Source of the DNA: Bacteroidota bacterium | Lineage (GTDB): Bacteria; Bacteroidota; Bacteroidia; Bacteroidales; F082 | Direction: 5' to 3' | Assembly: GCA_014382445.1 (NCBI GenBank) | Contig: JACNJS010000039.1 | Span: forward strand, 62,001-126,000 | Length of the DNA: 64,000 bases | Shown: positions 46,060 to 55,224 of the stretch, piece after piece | Numbering within the stretch: position 1 is the stretch's first letter | Layout: each line of letters begins with the position of its first letter | Translations under genes and position numbers: made by a program | Notes under the pieces: model-generated | Database searches by the model: none | Told to the model about the DNA's origin: nothing | Seen by the model: only the letters and a program-made list of their open reading frames with translations

Positions 46060-46873
46060 AAAATTAAAACCCGATAGGTCCATAATAGGATTTGTTCCTC
46101 TGATAGTATCACTGGTGATATTTTTTATGAGCATACTTATTATTGGAGTGGTTGATTCATTTAAAGTACTTTCTCTAATAATGTTAGTGTATGCTGCAAT
46201 AACATTGGGTTTCTATTATCGAAAAACACGCAGCAGGACATATCTGATAAGTGGACTATACCTTATTGTCTTTGGGTTAACTTTGTGGACGATACAAATA
46301 GAATTTGCAGGTAACCCTAGTTTGGTCTTTCCACCAATTACAAGATTTTTCGGTATTTGGATGATTGTTTTTTGGGTATGGTTGCTATACTTAATGGCAA
46401 CACGCAAAGTTAAGTGGAAGGGTGAAGAAGTACTTGAACTGTCTGCTGTAGGCGTAAATCCTTCGGAAAATACTTTCACCGAAAGACCGCTACCTATTGA
46501 AAAGATTGACTTTCTCAAGGATGAATTAATCTCTTTTGCCTCATTTATGCGCAAAAATCAGATTTGCATGACGTATCAGGATGATGATAAAATATATATT
46601 GTCCCCATAACAATGAAAGATTCGATGAATTTATTGATTAATCCTGAATTTAACGTGATTGAAAAAACATGGGTATCATTTACATTTACAGGTGATGTTA
46701 CTGTACATATTTCAAAGAACACTTATCTCGCGTATAAGGAGAATTTAACTTTTGATCAACTATGCAAATCAATGGGGAGTTTGTTTATTGAGTTTTTCGA
46801 ATCGTATAGAAAAGGTGAAAGTGTCAGGGTAATTGATAGACTAGATGAGTTAAAACTAAATATTTTTACTTAA
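46046..46873 (+). CDS. Uncharacterised membrane protein, first of a tandem paralogous pair
   Basis: A 275-residue protein of unknown function. Residues 1-125 contain four hydrophobic segments (about 14-34, 37-54, 65-83, 99-117), ending in WLLYLMATRKVKWKGEEVLEL. The C-terminal 145 residues are predicted soluble and alternate strands and helices, with ERPLPIEKIDFLKDELISFA, WVSFTFTGDVTVHISKNTYL and the closing SVRVIDRLDELKLNIFT. Basic residues after the last segment suggest that the soluble part is cytoplasmic. The next gene encodes a paralogue of the same length with the same layout. I do not recognise the family. Confidence 0.75.
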   Translation: MSIIRKLKPDRSIIGFVPLIVSLVIFFMSILIIGVVDSFKVLSLIMLVYAAITLGFYYRKTRSRTYLISGLYLIVFGLTLWTIQIEFAGNPSLVFPPITRFFGIWMIVFWVWLLYLMATRKVKWKGEEVLELSAVGVNPSENTFTERPLPIEKIDFLKDELISFASFMRKNQICMTYQDDDKIYIVPITMKDSMNLLINPEFNVIEKTWVSFTFTGDVTVHISKNTYLAYKENLTFDQLCKSMGSLFIEFFESYRKGESVRVIDRLDELKLNIFT

Positions 46874-46887
46874 AAAAATAAGGAATC

Positions 46888-47715
46888 GTGAATTACAGAA
46901 GAAAATTAAAATCAAATCATAGTATTAATATGTACTTACCAATGATTATTTCATGGGCGGTATTTCTAATATCACTAGCTGCATTTGGTAAGTATATTGC
47001 ACTACGCACTCTGGGAGTAATAACTCTATTTTATGGTATAATGGCTATTGTACCTTATTTCAGAACCAAGAACATAGGCTTTTTGCTAACCAGCTTGTAC
47101 ATGTTAACGATGACACTTTTCCTTTTTATTGTTCCTCCAGATTTAATATTTGATTCATCAGGGAAAACGATACCTTCAGAGGTAGCAGTAGTCATAATTG
47201 TAATGTTACTTCTTGGTATATGGCTTCTTTATTTAACGTTTCGAAGAAAGATAAAATGGCGTGGAACTGAGATATTTGAACTTGCAGCCTCAAATGTTGG
47301 TGAAAGTAAAGAGAGTTATACTTCGAGGCCGCGACCAGTTGATAAAATAGAATACACAAAAAGTGATTTGGTTGGCTTTGCTAACTTTCTGCAACGCAAT
47401 TTGATAAGCCTTAGTTTTGTAGAGGATACCAGAGTTGTTTTTACACCTGTTAAGAATTCTGAAGAAATTCCATTTTTGTACAAGCCAAATATTGAGTATG
47501 AAGACAGGTCATGGGTTGCCTTTTATTTTGATGGTAACGTTACTGTAAACATATCAAAGAAAGATTACCTGTATTATAAAGAAGATCTGGCATTTGATGA
47601 ACTATGTGATTCACTTGGGAAGTTATATTTGGAATTTTTTGAACTCTATAGAGTCGGTAGTGAAGTAAGGATTATTGATAAGATGGATGAACTAAAGGTA
47701 GCGGTAATGACATAA
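46888..47715 (+). CDS. Uncharacterised membrane protein, second of the paralogous pair
   Basis: A 275-residue paralogue of the preceding product, with a GTG start 14 bp after the previous stop. It keeps the same order: four hydrophobic segments, WLLYLTFRRKIKWRGTEIFEL, SRPRPVDKIEYTKSDLVGFA, WVAFYFDGNVTVNISKKDYL, and the end EVRIIDKMDELKVAVMT. Conserved points between the two are RKxKWxGxE, RPxPxxKI, the GxVTVxISK strand and the RxIDxxDELK tail. The pair looks like a tandem duplication that has diverged, perhaps forming a heteromer. Function unknown. Confidence 0.75.
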   Translation: MNYRRKLKSNHSINMYLPMIISWAVFLISLAAFGKYIALRTLGVITLFYGIMAIVPYFRTKNIGFLLTSLYMLTMTLFLFIVPPDLIFDSSGKTIPSEVAVVIIVMLLLGIWLLYLTFRRKIKWRGTEIFELAASNVGESKESYTSRPRPVDKIEYTKSDLVGFANFLQRNLISLSFVEDTRVVFTPVKNSEEIPFLYKPNIEYEDRSWVAFYFDGNVTVNISKKDYLYYKEDLAFDELCDSLGKLYLEFFELYRVGSEVRIIDKMDELKVAVMT

Positions 47716-47797
47716 TAAAAAGAAAAAAATATTATTAGCGTAGCTTAGCGGTTAAAAGTTTAAAAACAATGGTCAAGTAAATATACAAACTATCAAA

Positions 47798-48397
47798 ATG
47801 GAATTTAAGAAAGCAGCAATATTAGGATCTTATATGTCAAAAGATTACGCAGAACCACTGTTTAAACTATTGGTGAACTATAGTAGTATTTCGGCTTCTG
47901 AGGCTGCTTCACGTTTAAATCTGCATATCAGAACTGTTCAGGATTTTCTGGAAGCAATGACTGAACTTAATATCCTGAAAAAGGAAGAAGTATATGAGAA
48001 AAAACGACCCTATAATCGATATGTTCTGCTTAAGCATCTGATAAAGATGGAGATAAATCTGGACAAGCTACAGGAAAATGATTCAGATATCAATAATTAT
48101 TCAATTAAAATTAGGGAAAGGAATAACTCCGGGGCACAATTTACTACAGCGCGTAATGGTCAGTATTTTAGCAATGTAGCTATATGGGTAGGGAAGGGGC
48201 GTGAAGGCAAAGAAAGAAAGATTAGCCTGACTGAGACTCAGGGTAGATTCCTTTTTAATCTTCCTTTTCCAAACTCTGCATTTATGGATATTATACAAAT
48301 TATGAAAAAAGCACACATAGATACTGAACATTCCAGCGAAATCTCGGATATAGTTAACTTACTTAAGGAGTACGGTGTTGTGGAAACAGAGAAATAG
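47798..48397 (+). CDS. Winged helix-turn-helix protein downstream of the membrane pair
   Basis: A 199-residue protein. Residues 15-80 read as a winged helix (PLFKLLVNYSSISASEAASR, NLHIRTVQDFLEAMTELNIL, then the wing KKEEVYEKKRPYNRYVLLKH). After a polar linker the C-terminal part (VAIWVGKGREGKERKISLTE ... EISDIVNLLKEYGVVETEK) looks like a second small domain ending in another helix-wing-like segment. It is probably a transcriptional regulator. It lies 82 bp after the second paralogue, same strand; the gap contains TTAGCG twice, four bp apart. It may regulate the pair, which is inference from position. Confidence 0.75.
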   Translation: MEFKKAAILGSYMSKDYAEPLFKLLVNYSSISASEAASRLNLHIRTVQDFLEAMTELNILKKEEVYEKKRPYNRYVLLKHLIKMEINLDKLQENDSDINNYSIKIRERNNSGAQFTTARNGQYFSNVAIWVGKGREGKERKISLTETQGRFLFNLPFPNSAFMDIIQIMKKAHIDTEHSSEISDIVNLLKEYGVVETEK

Positions 48398-48429
48398 TTA
48401 CTTTTGAACAGTACTAACTATAAAAAAGA

Positions 48430-48798
48430 ATGAAACTTATCTCAACTAACATCTGCAAAACCAGCGATATAGGCGTTAACGATAATCTTTTTGGCGGCAC
48501 TATGCTTTCGTGGCTCGACGAAGCGGGAGGGATTATGGCATCATGTGTTTGTAGATCCAACAATGTTATCACTCTAAAAATGGAAGAAGTATTGTTTAAA
48601 AAGCCGGTTAAAGTAAAGGATCTTGTTAGGATTTATTGCAGGGTGGATCATGTTGGTAATACATCGGTGTCCTTATCGCTTGAAGCCAGAACCGTTAACT
48701 TAATTAAAACTACCGAAGACCTTGTTTGCTCAACATGTGTAGTATATGTGCATGTTGATGAAGATGGAAGACCAAAATCTATCAATAAAACAAATTAA
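48430..48798 (+). CDS. Hotdog-fold acyl-CoA thioesterase
   Basis: A 122-residue single hotdog domain of the YciA/acyl-CoA hydrolase type: NDNLFGGTMLSWLDEAGGIM (the catalytic N-x-x-(F/N)GG-x-x-L-x-x-x-D pattern, with the Asp in LDEAGG), VITLKMEEVLFKKPVKVKDL and YCRVDHVGNTSVSLSLEA. It hydrolyses acyl-CoA thioesters in the cytoplasm; chain-length preference cannot be read. It lies 32 bp after the wHTH gene and may belong to the same transcript. Confidence 0.88.
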   Translation: MKLISTNICKTSDIGVNDNLFGGTMLSWLDEAGGIMASCVCRSNNVITLKMEEVLFKKPVKVKDLVRIYCRVDHVGNTSVSLSLEARTVNLIKTTEDLVCSTCVVYVHVDEDGRPKSINKTN

Positions 48799-48885
48799 GA
48801 TATTATTGAAACTGTTTCTTAATTTCGTTTTCTATTCTAAAATAATATCACTAACGTCACCGGAAAAATATATAATTTTGTTAGA

Positions 48886-49629
48886 ATGAATTTCAAAAAT
48901 ATAATCAGAACAACTTTAAACTTTCTTCAACTTGATTTAACTAAAAATCTTGAATACGATAGACTTACAAAGTTAATAATGAAGCGGGTAATTAATTCTG
49001 GTTCTAATTGCATTGATATAGGTTGCCATAAAGGTGAAATATTGGATATAATAATCAAATTCTCTCCAAATGGGAAACACTATGGTTTCGAGCCCATACC
49101 TCAGTTATTCAACAAATTAAATGAAAAATATAAAAACAAAGCAACTATTTTTCCATATGCTTTATCAAATGAAAATGGATATTCAACATTTCAATATGTT
49201 AAAAATGCCCCTGCCTATAGCGGAATAAAAAAGAGACGGTATGATATTGACAAGCCTGAAATTGAAGAAATTAAGGTGGAGATGAAGAAATTGGATGACC
49301 TTATTCCTGCAAATATCAAAATCGATTTGATAAAAATAGATGTTGAAGGTGGAGAGTTTGGAGTACTGGTAGGAGGAATTCAATTGTTGAAAAAGGACAA
49401 ACCAACAATAATTTTCGAATGTGGATTAGGGGCAAGTGAATATTATGGTACAATACCGGCCAACTTGTTCAATTTTATTACAAACGAAACAGGACTTCAG
49501 ATATCATTATTAAAATCTTTTTTATATAATCGTAAACCATTGGAACTGAAAGAATTTGAATACTATTACAATACAAATAAAGAGTATTACTTTATTGCAT
49601 ATAATCAGGATACCCATTCAATAACATAA
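48886..49629 (+). CDS. FkbM-family methyltransferase
   Basis: A 247-residue SAM-dependent O-methyltransferase. The SAM site is SNCIDIGCHKGEILDIIIKF (motif I) with HYGFEPIPQLFNKL after it; IDLIKIDVEGGEFGVLVGG is the FkbM signature. FkbM enzymes methylate sugar or polyketide hydroxyls, often on surface glycans. No glycan gene is adjacent, so the acceptor is unknown. It ends 11 bp before the nitrilase-family gene. Confidence 0.9.
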   Translation: MNFKNIIRTTLNFLQLDLTKNLEYDRLTKLIMKRVINSGSNCIDIGCHKGEILDIIIKFSPNGKHYGFEPIPQLFNKLNEKYKNKATIFPYALSNENGYSTFQYVKNAPAYSGIKKRRYDIDKPEIEEIKVEMKKLDDLIPANIKIDLIKIDVEGGEFGVLVGGIQLLKKDKPTIIFECGLGASEYYGTIPANLFNFITNETGLQISLLKSFLYNRKPLELKEFEYYYNTNKEYYFIAYNQDTHSIT

Positions 49630-49640
49630 ATCCTTAAGCT

Positions 49641-50855
49641 ATGAAAAATCTAATTCTTCTTTTTTCTTTTTTGTTTGTTTCTGTATGTTTAATAGGTCAA
49701 CAAAGCAGTAAGTCGGTACAGAAAATTCAATTGCAAAAGCAACAAAAAATAACTGCAGCATCTGATGACGGAACACCTGACTACAAGCTAAGTGTTGAAG
49801 AAAGTTATCGAAAACTACAATATAAAATGTCAATTTATGGTGAAGTTCCAAAACTTGGATCAGGTATTCGGCTGGGCATTTATCAGATTGAAGCTGCGTG
49901 TGCAGAAGGTGCAACAGCAAAAAATATGATATTGCTTGAAGAAGCGATTAAGCTGGCTAAAAAATATGATGTTCAGTTGCTATCATTTCCTGAGTTGTAT
50001 GTTACGGGATATACTTTGAGTCCTGATGATGCTATAAAAGTAGCTGAATATAAGGATGGTCCAAGCATTACAAAAGCAAGTGAAATTGCTAAAAATTATA
50101 ACATGGCTTTGTTGGTTCCTTACGCTGAAAAAGTTGATGAACCGGATGGAGTAACGCGTTATTATGATGCAATTGCTGTTATTAAAGAAACCGGCGAATT
50201 GCTTAATAGTTACAGAAAAACACACCTGTACGGACAGCAGGAAAGGGATAACTGGAGTTGTGGATCGAGCGATTATCCTGTCTACAATATTTTTGATTTT
50301 CCGGTAGGTGTGCTTAATTGTTATGAGTGTGAGTTTCCTGAGCTGCAGCGTATTCTGGCTTTAAATGGAGCCAAACTTATTGTGGGACCAACAGCTGCTG
50401 ATAATTATTATGTGCTACCCAACGGCCAAAGAAGTGCTGTACCATATCCGGATATTTCAAAGTTACTTATTCCGGCTAACGCGTATGCTAATAATATTTT
50501 CTTCGCTTATTCAAACCGCACAGGATATGAAAAACGAGGTAATGATCAATGGCATTACAGGGGTAATAGTATAATTTGCGGCCCTCATGGTGATATTATT
50601 GTAGATGCAAACAGTGAACAAAATACTATGCTTATTGCCGATTGTGTTCCTGCATTTTATGGAATGACTCATCCGGCTCCTGATTATTATTATCTGAAGG
50701 ACAGAAGGCCTGAACTTTACAAAAAACTGATAGACGAGAAATCTGATTTCCTGGATGAAAGAGGCGACAACGTTGATTTAGATACCGACTTTTTTAGTAC
50801 CGGTTACCATTATAAACGTGATTGTGTGCATGAAAAACCTGTTCCTTTTAAATAG
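49641..50855 (+). CDS. Exported carbon-nitrogen hydrolase (nitrilase superfamily)
   Basis: A 404-residue amidase-type hydrolase with the Glu-Lys-Cys triad: Glu118 in LLSFPELYVTGY, Lys193 in YRKTHLYG and Cys227 in VGVLNCYECEFPE. A signal peptide (MKNLILLFSFLFVSVCLIG) is unusual for the superfamily, and an extension of about 50 residues precedes the catalytic domain. The C-terminal 60 residues (DYYYLKDRRPELYKKLIDEK onward) resemble the (R)-amidase/aliphatic amidase group. The mature enzyme would act in the periplasm on an amide or carbamoyl compound. It ends convergently, overlapping by 8 bp the esterase pseudogene. Confidence 0.88.
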   Translation: MKNLILLFSFLFVSVCLIGQQSSKSVQKIQLQKQQKITAASDDGTPDYKLSVEESYRKLQYKMSIYGEVPKLGSGIRLGIYQIEAACAEGATAKNMILLEEAIKLAKKYDVQLLSFPELYVTGYTLSPDDAIKVAEYKDGPSITKASEIAKNYNMALLVPYAEKVDEPDGVTRYYDAIAVIKETGELLNSYRKTHLYGQQERDNWSCGSSDYPVYNIFDFPVGVLNCYECEFPELQRILALNGAKLIVGPTAADNYYVLPNGQRSAVPYPDISKLLIPANAYANNIFFAYSNRTGYEKRGNDQWHYRGNSIICGPHGDIIVDANSEQNTMLIADCVPAFYGMTHPAPDYYYLKDRRPELYKKLIDEKSDFLDERGDNVDLDTDFFSTGYHYKRDCVHEKPVPFK

Positions 50856-51796
50856 ATTCAGATTTACTTAAACTCCGATTTTGGAACTTTTTTGGACACC
50901 CTTTCCATATTTGCTTAAAAATAGAAGTAGCCTCAAGGTACTGTTCAACACCTAAATTGTAGGCTATTTGATAGTTATCCCATGCGAGTTTATATTGCTC
51001 ATTATTTTCATAGGCTTCTCCAAGGCTGTCATATACATTTGCCGAGTTTGGAAAACGCTTAACATTTTCCTTAAATACCTCAATTGCTTCTTCTATTTCA
51101 TCAGCCTGTAAATAGTTGTATCCCAGCAGATTTATAGTACTTTCCGCAACAGCAATTTCACAATTATATTTTTTCGAGATTTGGACATAATACTCATCAA
51201 TAGCAGGTAATCCTTTTAGTAAAGTTTCTCTGGGAAGTACCCAATCGGAAAATATGAATCGAAGTCCGTTGAACAAACTTAGATAGGGCGTCGTTGCGTG
51301 ATTTTCACCATACAATTGAACATAAAGTAAGTTGATGGAATTATCGGATTTTTCTTGAATGAGTGCCGAAAATTCATCTAACGGATTAAAATAATCAGGT
51401 TCTTCACCGACAGTCATGAAAAAAGATTTTCGCTTGCTGTATTTCCTTTTCAGCTTTGTTTTTGCCTGATTAACTATGTAATTATCATCATATTGAAGAT
51501 AAGGACTAACAGCTATATAAGCATCAAATATATCAGGTTTTCTAACAGAAATAGGCTGCAAAAGTCCCGCCAAGTGAATGGCCCATAATTATTTTGTATG
51601 GAGATGCTTTATAATTTTCTTCAATCATAGGTATAAGCTCTTTTTCTAGAAAAGCATGAAATTTTTTAGCACCACCGCTTGTTGGCCTGGCTTTAGTATG
51701 AGCAGGTGTAAAATCACGAGTTCTGTCAACATTTGTAATAGCAACTACAATTATTTCCGGAGTTAAACCATATCCGGCAAGATAATTTGTTGCTAA
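50848..51796 (-). pseudogene. Esterase (alpha/beta hydrolase) with C-terminal TPR, truncated and frameshifted
   Basis: The reverse strand encodes LAGYGLTPEIIVVAITNVDR, KKFHAFLEKELIPMIEENY and the nucleophile elbow IMGHSLGGTFAAYF, then a stop/frameshift near 51550, after which the frame continues as KPDIFDAYIAVSPYLQYDD, then LYGENHATTPYLSLFNGLRF (the His region) and two TPR-like helices (ANVYDSLGEAYENNEQYKLA). This is the layout of secreted EsteraseD/IroE-like proteins with a TPR tail. The N-terminal part, including the signal peptide, is missing before 51796, where an in-frame TGA lies. Two independent lesions make it inactive. Confidence 0.88.
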
Positions 51797-51802
51797 AGTA
51801 AT

Positions 51803-51820
51803 TCAATCAAAATTGATTGA
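51803..51820. repeat. Perfect 18-bp palindrome at pseudogene boundary
   Basis: TCAATCAA-AA-TTGATTGA lies 6 bp beyond the last recognisable codon of the esterase pseudogene, exactly where the homology stops. It may be an operator or may have taken part in the deletion that removed the 5' part. The remainder of 51821-52088 holds nothing I can identify. Confidence 0.45.
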
Positions 51821-52088
51821 CAAATAAATTTTTTGAAATTATTGATAATAAGAGATGGGGCTATTAAAAATTAACAATGACTCTTGTTACTACTTTCATT
51901 ATTTAATATGAAATGCGTAATTTTACATTTTCAACTCACGCAGAGATGGGCAATTTCCTAATAAACCACTTCAATTGGAACGAATTTAGAATCAGGGAGA
52001 AGTTGATGATAAGGTAGGGGATATTAGCTGCGTACTTTAAAAAACGGGAAAGTTAATATTTAAAATACTCAAACTAAATCTTAAAAAA

Positions 52089-52655
52089 ATGAAAACAAAG
52101 CTTCTTGTAATTATTACAATTATTATGTTATCAAGTATTTTTTCGTTATTTGCACAAGGGTTTCAACCGCCAACAGAAGGAAAGGCAGTTGTTTATTTTG
52201 TGCGTGTTACTCATTATGGTTTAGCCATATCCTTTGAATACTTTCATCAAGATAAATATATTGGTGTGTTCAAAGGACAAAATTACTTCAGGTATGAGTG
52301 TGACCCGGGAGAACAACTTTTTTGGGCATCAACTGAGAATAAAGAATTTGTAACGGCTGATCTTAAGGCGGGCGGAACCTACATTGTGATAGTTGATGTC
52401 ATAATGGGTGCATGGAAGGCAAGAGTTGGTTTAACTCCAATAAGTGTTAACGACCAAAAACTTTTTGAGAGAGCAGAAAAATTGATAAATAAGAAGAAAC
52501 CCATTGTTACTTCTGAGGCGAAAATTGAGAATATGAATAAGAAACTTAACGACTTTATCACCGAGAAATTAGAGAAGTATAATAATGATTGGAAGAACGA
52601 TAAAAACTTCAAGCATATTTCGGCAGATATGGCTATTCCACCTGATGCATTGTGA
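52089..52655 (+). CDS. Exported protein, DUF2846-like
   Basis: A 188-residue protein with a signal peptide (MKTKLLVIITIIMLSSIFSL, then FAQG). The mature N-terminal 100 residues (KAVVYFVRVTHYGLAISFEY, DKYIGVFKGQNYFRYECDPGEQLFWA, LKAGGTYIVIVDV) follow the DUF2846 pattern of a small beta-sandwich (YFVR ... G ... Y.. PG.H ... Gk.Y). A Lys-rich helical tail follows (about 130-188). Function unknown. It precedes the C69 dipeptidase by 126 bp. Confidence 0.75.
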   Translation: MKTKLLVIITIIMLSSIFSLFAQGFQPPTEGKAVVYFVRVTHYGLAISFEYFHQDKYIGVFKGQNYFRYECDPGEQLFWASTENKEFVTADLKAGGTYIVIVDVIMGAWKARVGLTPISVNDQKLFERAEKLINKKKPIVTSEAKIENMNKKLNDFITEKLEKYNNDWKNDKNFKHISADMAIPPDAL

Positions 52656-52736
52656 TAAAAATTATTTTTTACATAAAGGCATATTCCTAACTGCCTCAAG
52701 GTCCCAACTTAAAACATAATGAAATAAAAATGAGTT

Positions 52737-52744
52737 TATATTTG
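52737..52744 (+). promoter_or_regulatory. Candidate -7 box for the C69 dipeptidase gene
   Basis: TATATTTG, 37 bp before the ATG at 52782; no matching -33 TTG is seen at the usual distance. Confidence 0.45.
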
Positions 52745-52781
52745 AACAATTTTTATTTGACATCAACTAATAGAGAACAAT

Positions 52782-54419
52782 ATGACACGAAAAAATTTAG
52801 CAATTTTAATTATCCTAACAATTGGATATCAATTAAGTAGCACTGCCTGCACTATTATTGCCGTTGGCAAAAAAGCTTCTGCTGATGGGTCGAATATTAT
52901 TTCGCATACCGATACCGGCCCCGATTCAAGAATATTTGTTGTTTCGGCGCAAACTTTTAAACCTGGTGAACTAGCACCTGTCTATTGGGGAATTCAGGAT
53001 GCTGACAGACCACTGAAAGATGATGGAATAATACTTGGATATATTCCTCAGGTTGAGTATACGTATAAATATTTCCAGTCAGCATATTCTCATTTAAACG
53101 AATACCAGCTTGGTATCGGAGAAAGCACAACTGCTCAAAGAGAAGAGTTAACTTGTACGCGAGAGAATGGAAAACAAATTATGACAATTGAACAGGCTCA
53201 AATTTTTACTTTACAGCGGTATAAAAATGCCAGAGATGCTATTAAGTTTATTGGAGATTTAATGACAAAGTACGGTTTTTTGCCATCCAGCGGCGATGGG
53301 TCGGAAACACTTGTTATTGCCGACACTGAGGAAATTTGGGTGTTTGAAGTATTTGGAGTTGGCCCGGGATGGACTCCGGAAAGTGGAAAGCCCGGTGCTA
53401 TTTGGGCTGCTCAAAGATTACCTGAAGATCAAGCTACGATGATTCCAAACTGGAGCATTATTAAGGAGATCAACAAAAAGGATACTGAAAATTTTGTGGT
53501 TTCTAAAAATTATAAATCAGAAGCAATAGATCGCGGGTGGTATGATCCTTCTTCGGGGAAACCATTTATTTGGCAGGAAGCATACACACCGTTGCCTGTT
53601 GAATATGCGACCGGTAGATTCTGGCTTTTTCACCAAACATTTGCTCCAAATCTAAGGGAATGGCCTGATCGTTTTTTAAACGGAGATCCGTATAAAGGAA
53701 TTAGTCCGTATTTTCAAATTGTTGAGCCACTATCAATATACCCATTTTCAATAAAGCCGGAGGAAAAAATATCAGTACAGGATGTAATTGCATTTCAGCG
53801 CTCTACATACGAAGGTACTATTTATGATATGACAGCAGGTCCTGAATGGCTTGTGCCAGATGGAAAGGGAGGCTTTGTTGTAAGTCCGTTGGCCACTCCA
53901 TTCCCTGGCAAAGATTTACGTAAACTGATGAAGATAACATATCGTCGTCCTGTTGCCCGCCATCGTGGGCATTATGGTATGGTGCTTCAGCTAAGGGATT
54001 GGTTACCAAACGATATCGGTGGTGTGTATTGGGTTTATCTCGATAACCCTTACTTTAGTCCTTATGTTCCTATTTATGCAGGAAATTTATCGGTTGACGA
54101 TACTTATAAAACCTATGATCCTAACAAATATCATGAAAAATCAGCACGTTGGGCTATTGATTTTGTTGATAATTTGGCAAACCTTAAATTCCAGGAAATT
54201 GCTGAAGATGTAAAAGAAGTAAGGAGTCCTTTTGAGTATGACATATTTAAAAATCAAAAAGCTGTTGAAGATGAAGCTTTAGTACTCTACAAAAATAATC
54301 CCAAAGCTGCTCAGGAATATTTAACGAATTATTCAAACGATTTAATGGTTGATGTTACTGAAATGTTCATCAATTTGCGGAATGAGATCATTACAAACTA
54401 TACTAATAATCATGAGTAG
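52782..54419 (+). CDS. C69-family dipeptidase, exported
   Basis: A 545-residue N-terminal-nucleophile hydrolase of the PepD type. After a signal peptide (1-22) the mature protein starts with the nucleophile Cys23 (ACTIIAVGKKASADGSNIIS), matching the CTxxxxGKxASxDGS start of the family. SHTDTGPDSRIFVV, LGIGESTTAQREEL and ADTEEIWVFEVFGVGPGW follow in the expected order. It removes dipeptides from peptides in the periplasm or outside the cell. No adjacent peptide transporter was found. Confidence 0.94.
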   Translation: MTRKNLAILIILTIGYQLSSTACTIIAVGKKASADGSNIISHTDTGPDSRIFVVSAQTFKPGELAPVYWGIQDADRPLKDDGIILGYIPQVEYTYKYFQSAYSHLNEYQLGIGESTTAQREELTCTRENGKQIMTIEQAQIFTLQRYKNARDAIKFIGDLMTKYGFLPSSGDGSETLVIADTEEIWVFEVFGVGPGWTPESGKPGAIWAAQRLPEDQATMIPNWSIIKEINKKDTENFVVSKNYKSEAIDRGWYDPSSGKPFIWQEAYTPLPVEYATGRFWLFHQTFAPNLREWPDRFLNGDPYKGISPYFQIVEPLSIYPFSIKPEEKISVQDVIAFQRSTYEGTIYDMTAGPEWLVPDGKGGFVVSPLATPFPGKDLRKLMKITYRRPVARHRGHYGMVLQLRDWLPNDIGGVYWVYLDNPYFSPYVPIYAGNLSVDDTYKTYDPNKYHEKSARWAIDFVDNLANLKFQEIAEDVKEVRSPFEYDIFKNQKAVEDEALVLYKNNPKAAQEYLTNYSNDLMVDVTEMFINLRNEIITNYTNNHE

Positions 54420-54519
54420 TTTGATTGAAAGTTTAGGAATTGTTTGTAATCAGTTCATTTTATATAAGCATGTTTAAATACGTTTTTTTTGGTAATGTGG
54501 TCAAATAATAGAAAATGCT

Positions 54520-55224
54520 ATGAAAACACAATTCTCTCTCATTGCCCTTATTATACTGATGTTGTATAATTTCCTTCCACTTTTGGCTCAGGACAAATAT
54601 GAACAGGAAAGAGCTAATATGGTTAAGTGGCAGATAGAATATCGCGGGATTAAGGACAAAAATACGCTGGACGCCATGAATGCTGTTAAGAGGCATTTGT
54701 TTGTGCCTCCTGGAAACATGAGTAATGCTTATAATGATTCCCCTCTGCCTATAGGATATGGGCAAACAATTTCGCAACCTTATATAGTGGCTTATATGAC
54801 TGAGTTGCTGGAAGTATCACCAGGTGATACAGTACTGGAAATCGGTACTGGTTCAGGCTACCAGGCAGCCATACTGGCCGCATTTGTAAACCATGTTTAT
54901 ACCATCGAAATTGTTAAAGAACTGGGCATTTCTGCAAAGGAAAGATTAAAAACCCTGAATTATGATAATGTTGAGGTTAAGGTGGGTGATGGTTATTACG
55001 GTTGGGAAGAACACGGTCCTTTTGATGGAATAATAGTAACAGCAGCATCTGAATATATACCACCATCATTGATCGATCAGCTTAAAGATGGGGGGCGGAT
55101 GATCATTCCGGTTGGCTCTCCTTTTAGTGTTCAAACACTGATGATGATTACTAAAAAAGGGGAGAAGATTAAAACAACAAGCCTGATACCCGTAAGGTTT
55201 GTCCCATTCACTCGGCAAAAATGA
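54520..55224 (+). CDS. pcm: Protein-L-isoaspartate O-methyltransferase with signal peptide
   Basis: A 234-residue enzyme that methylates isoaspartyl residues to allow their repair. The catalytic part is standard: MVKWQIEYRGIKDKNTLDAM, PLPIGYGQTISQPYIVAYM, the SAM site VLEIGTGSGYQAAILAAF and DGIIVTAASEYIPPSLIDQL. What is odd is the N-terminus, a convincing signal peptide (MKTQFSLIALIILMLYNFLP, then LLAQD), which would place a SAM-dependent enzyme outside the cytoplasm. Similar signal-bearing Pcm proteins occur in other Bacteroidota. Its stop overlaps the start of the next gene (ATGA), so the two are translationally coupled. Confidence 0.92.
   Translation: MKTQFSLIALIILMLYNFLPLLAQDKYEQERANMVKWQIEYRGIKDKNTLDAMNAVKRHLFVPPGNMSNAYNDSPLPIGYGQTISQPYIVAYMTELLEVSPGDTVLEIGTGSGYQAAILAAFVNHVYTIEIVKELGISAKERLKTLNYDNVEVKVGDGYYGWEEHGPFDGIIVTAASEYIPPSLIDQLKDGGRMIIPVGSPFSVQTLMMITKKGEKIKTTSLIPVRFVPFTRQK

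Noticed and set aside
46046-47715. Toxin-immunity or defence pair
   Set aside because: No nuclease, protease or pore-forming motif was recognised, and the two genes are paralogues of the same length, which does not suit a toxin and its immunity protein.
47735-47770. tRNA-like or rRNA-like string GCGTAGCTTAGCGG
   Set aside because: Only a short resemblance; no cloverleaf can be formed. It is a TTAGCG direct repeat before the wHTH gene.
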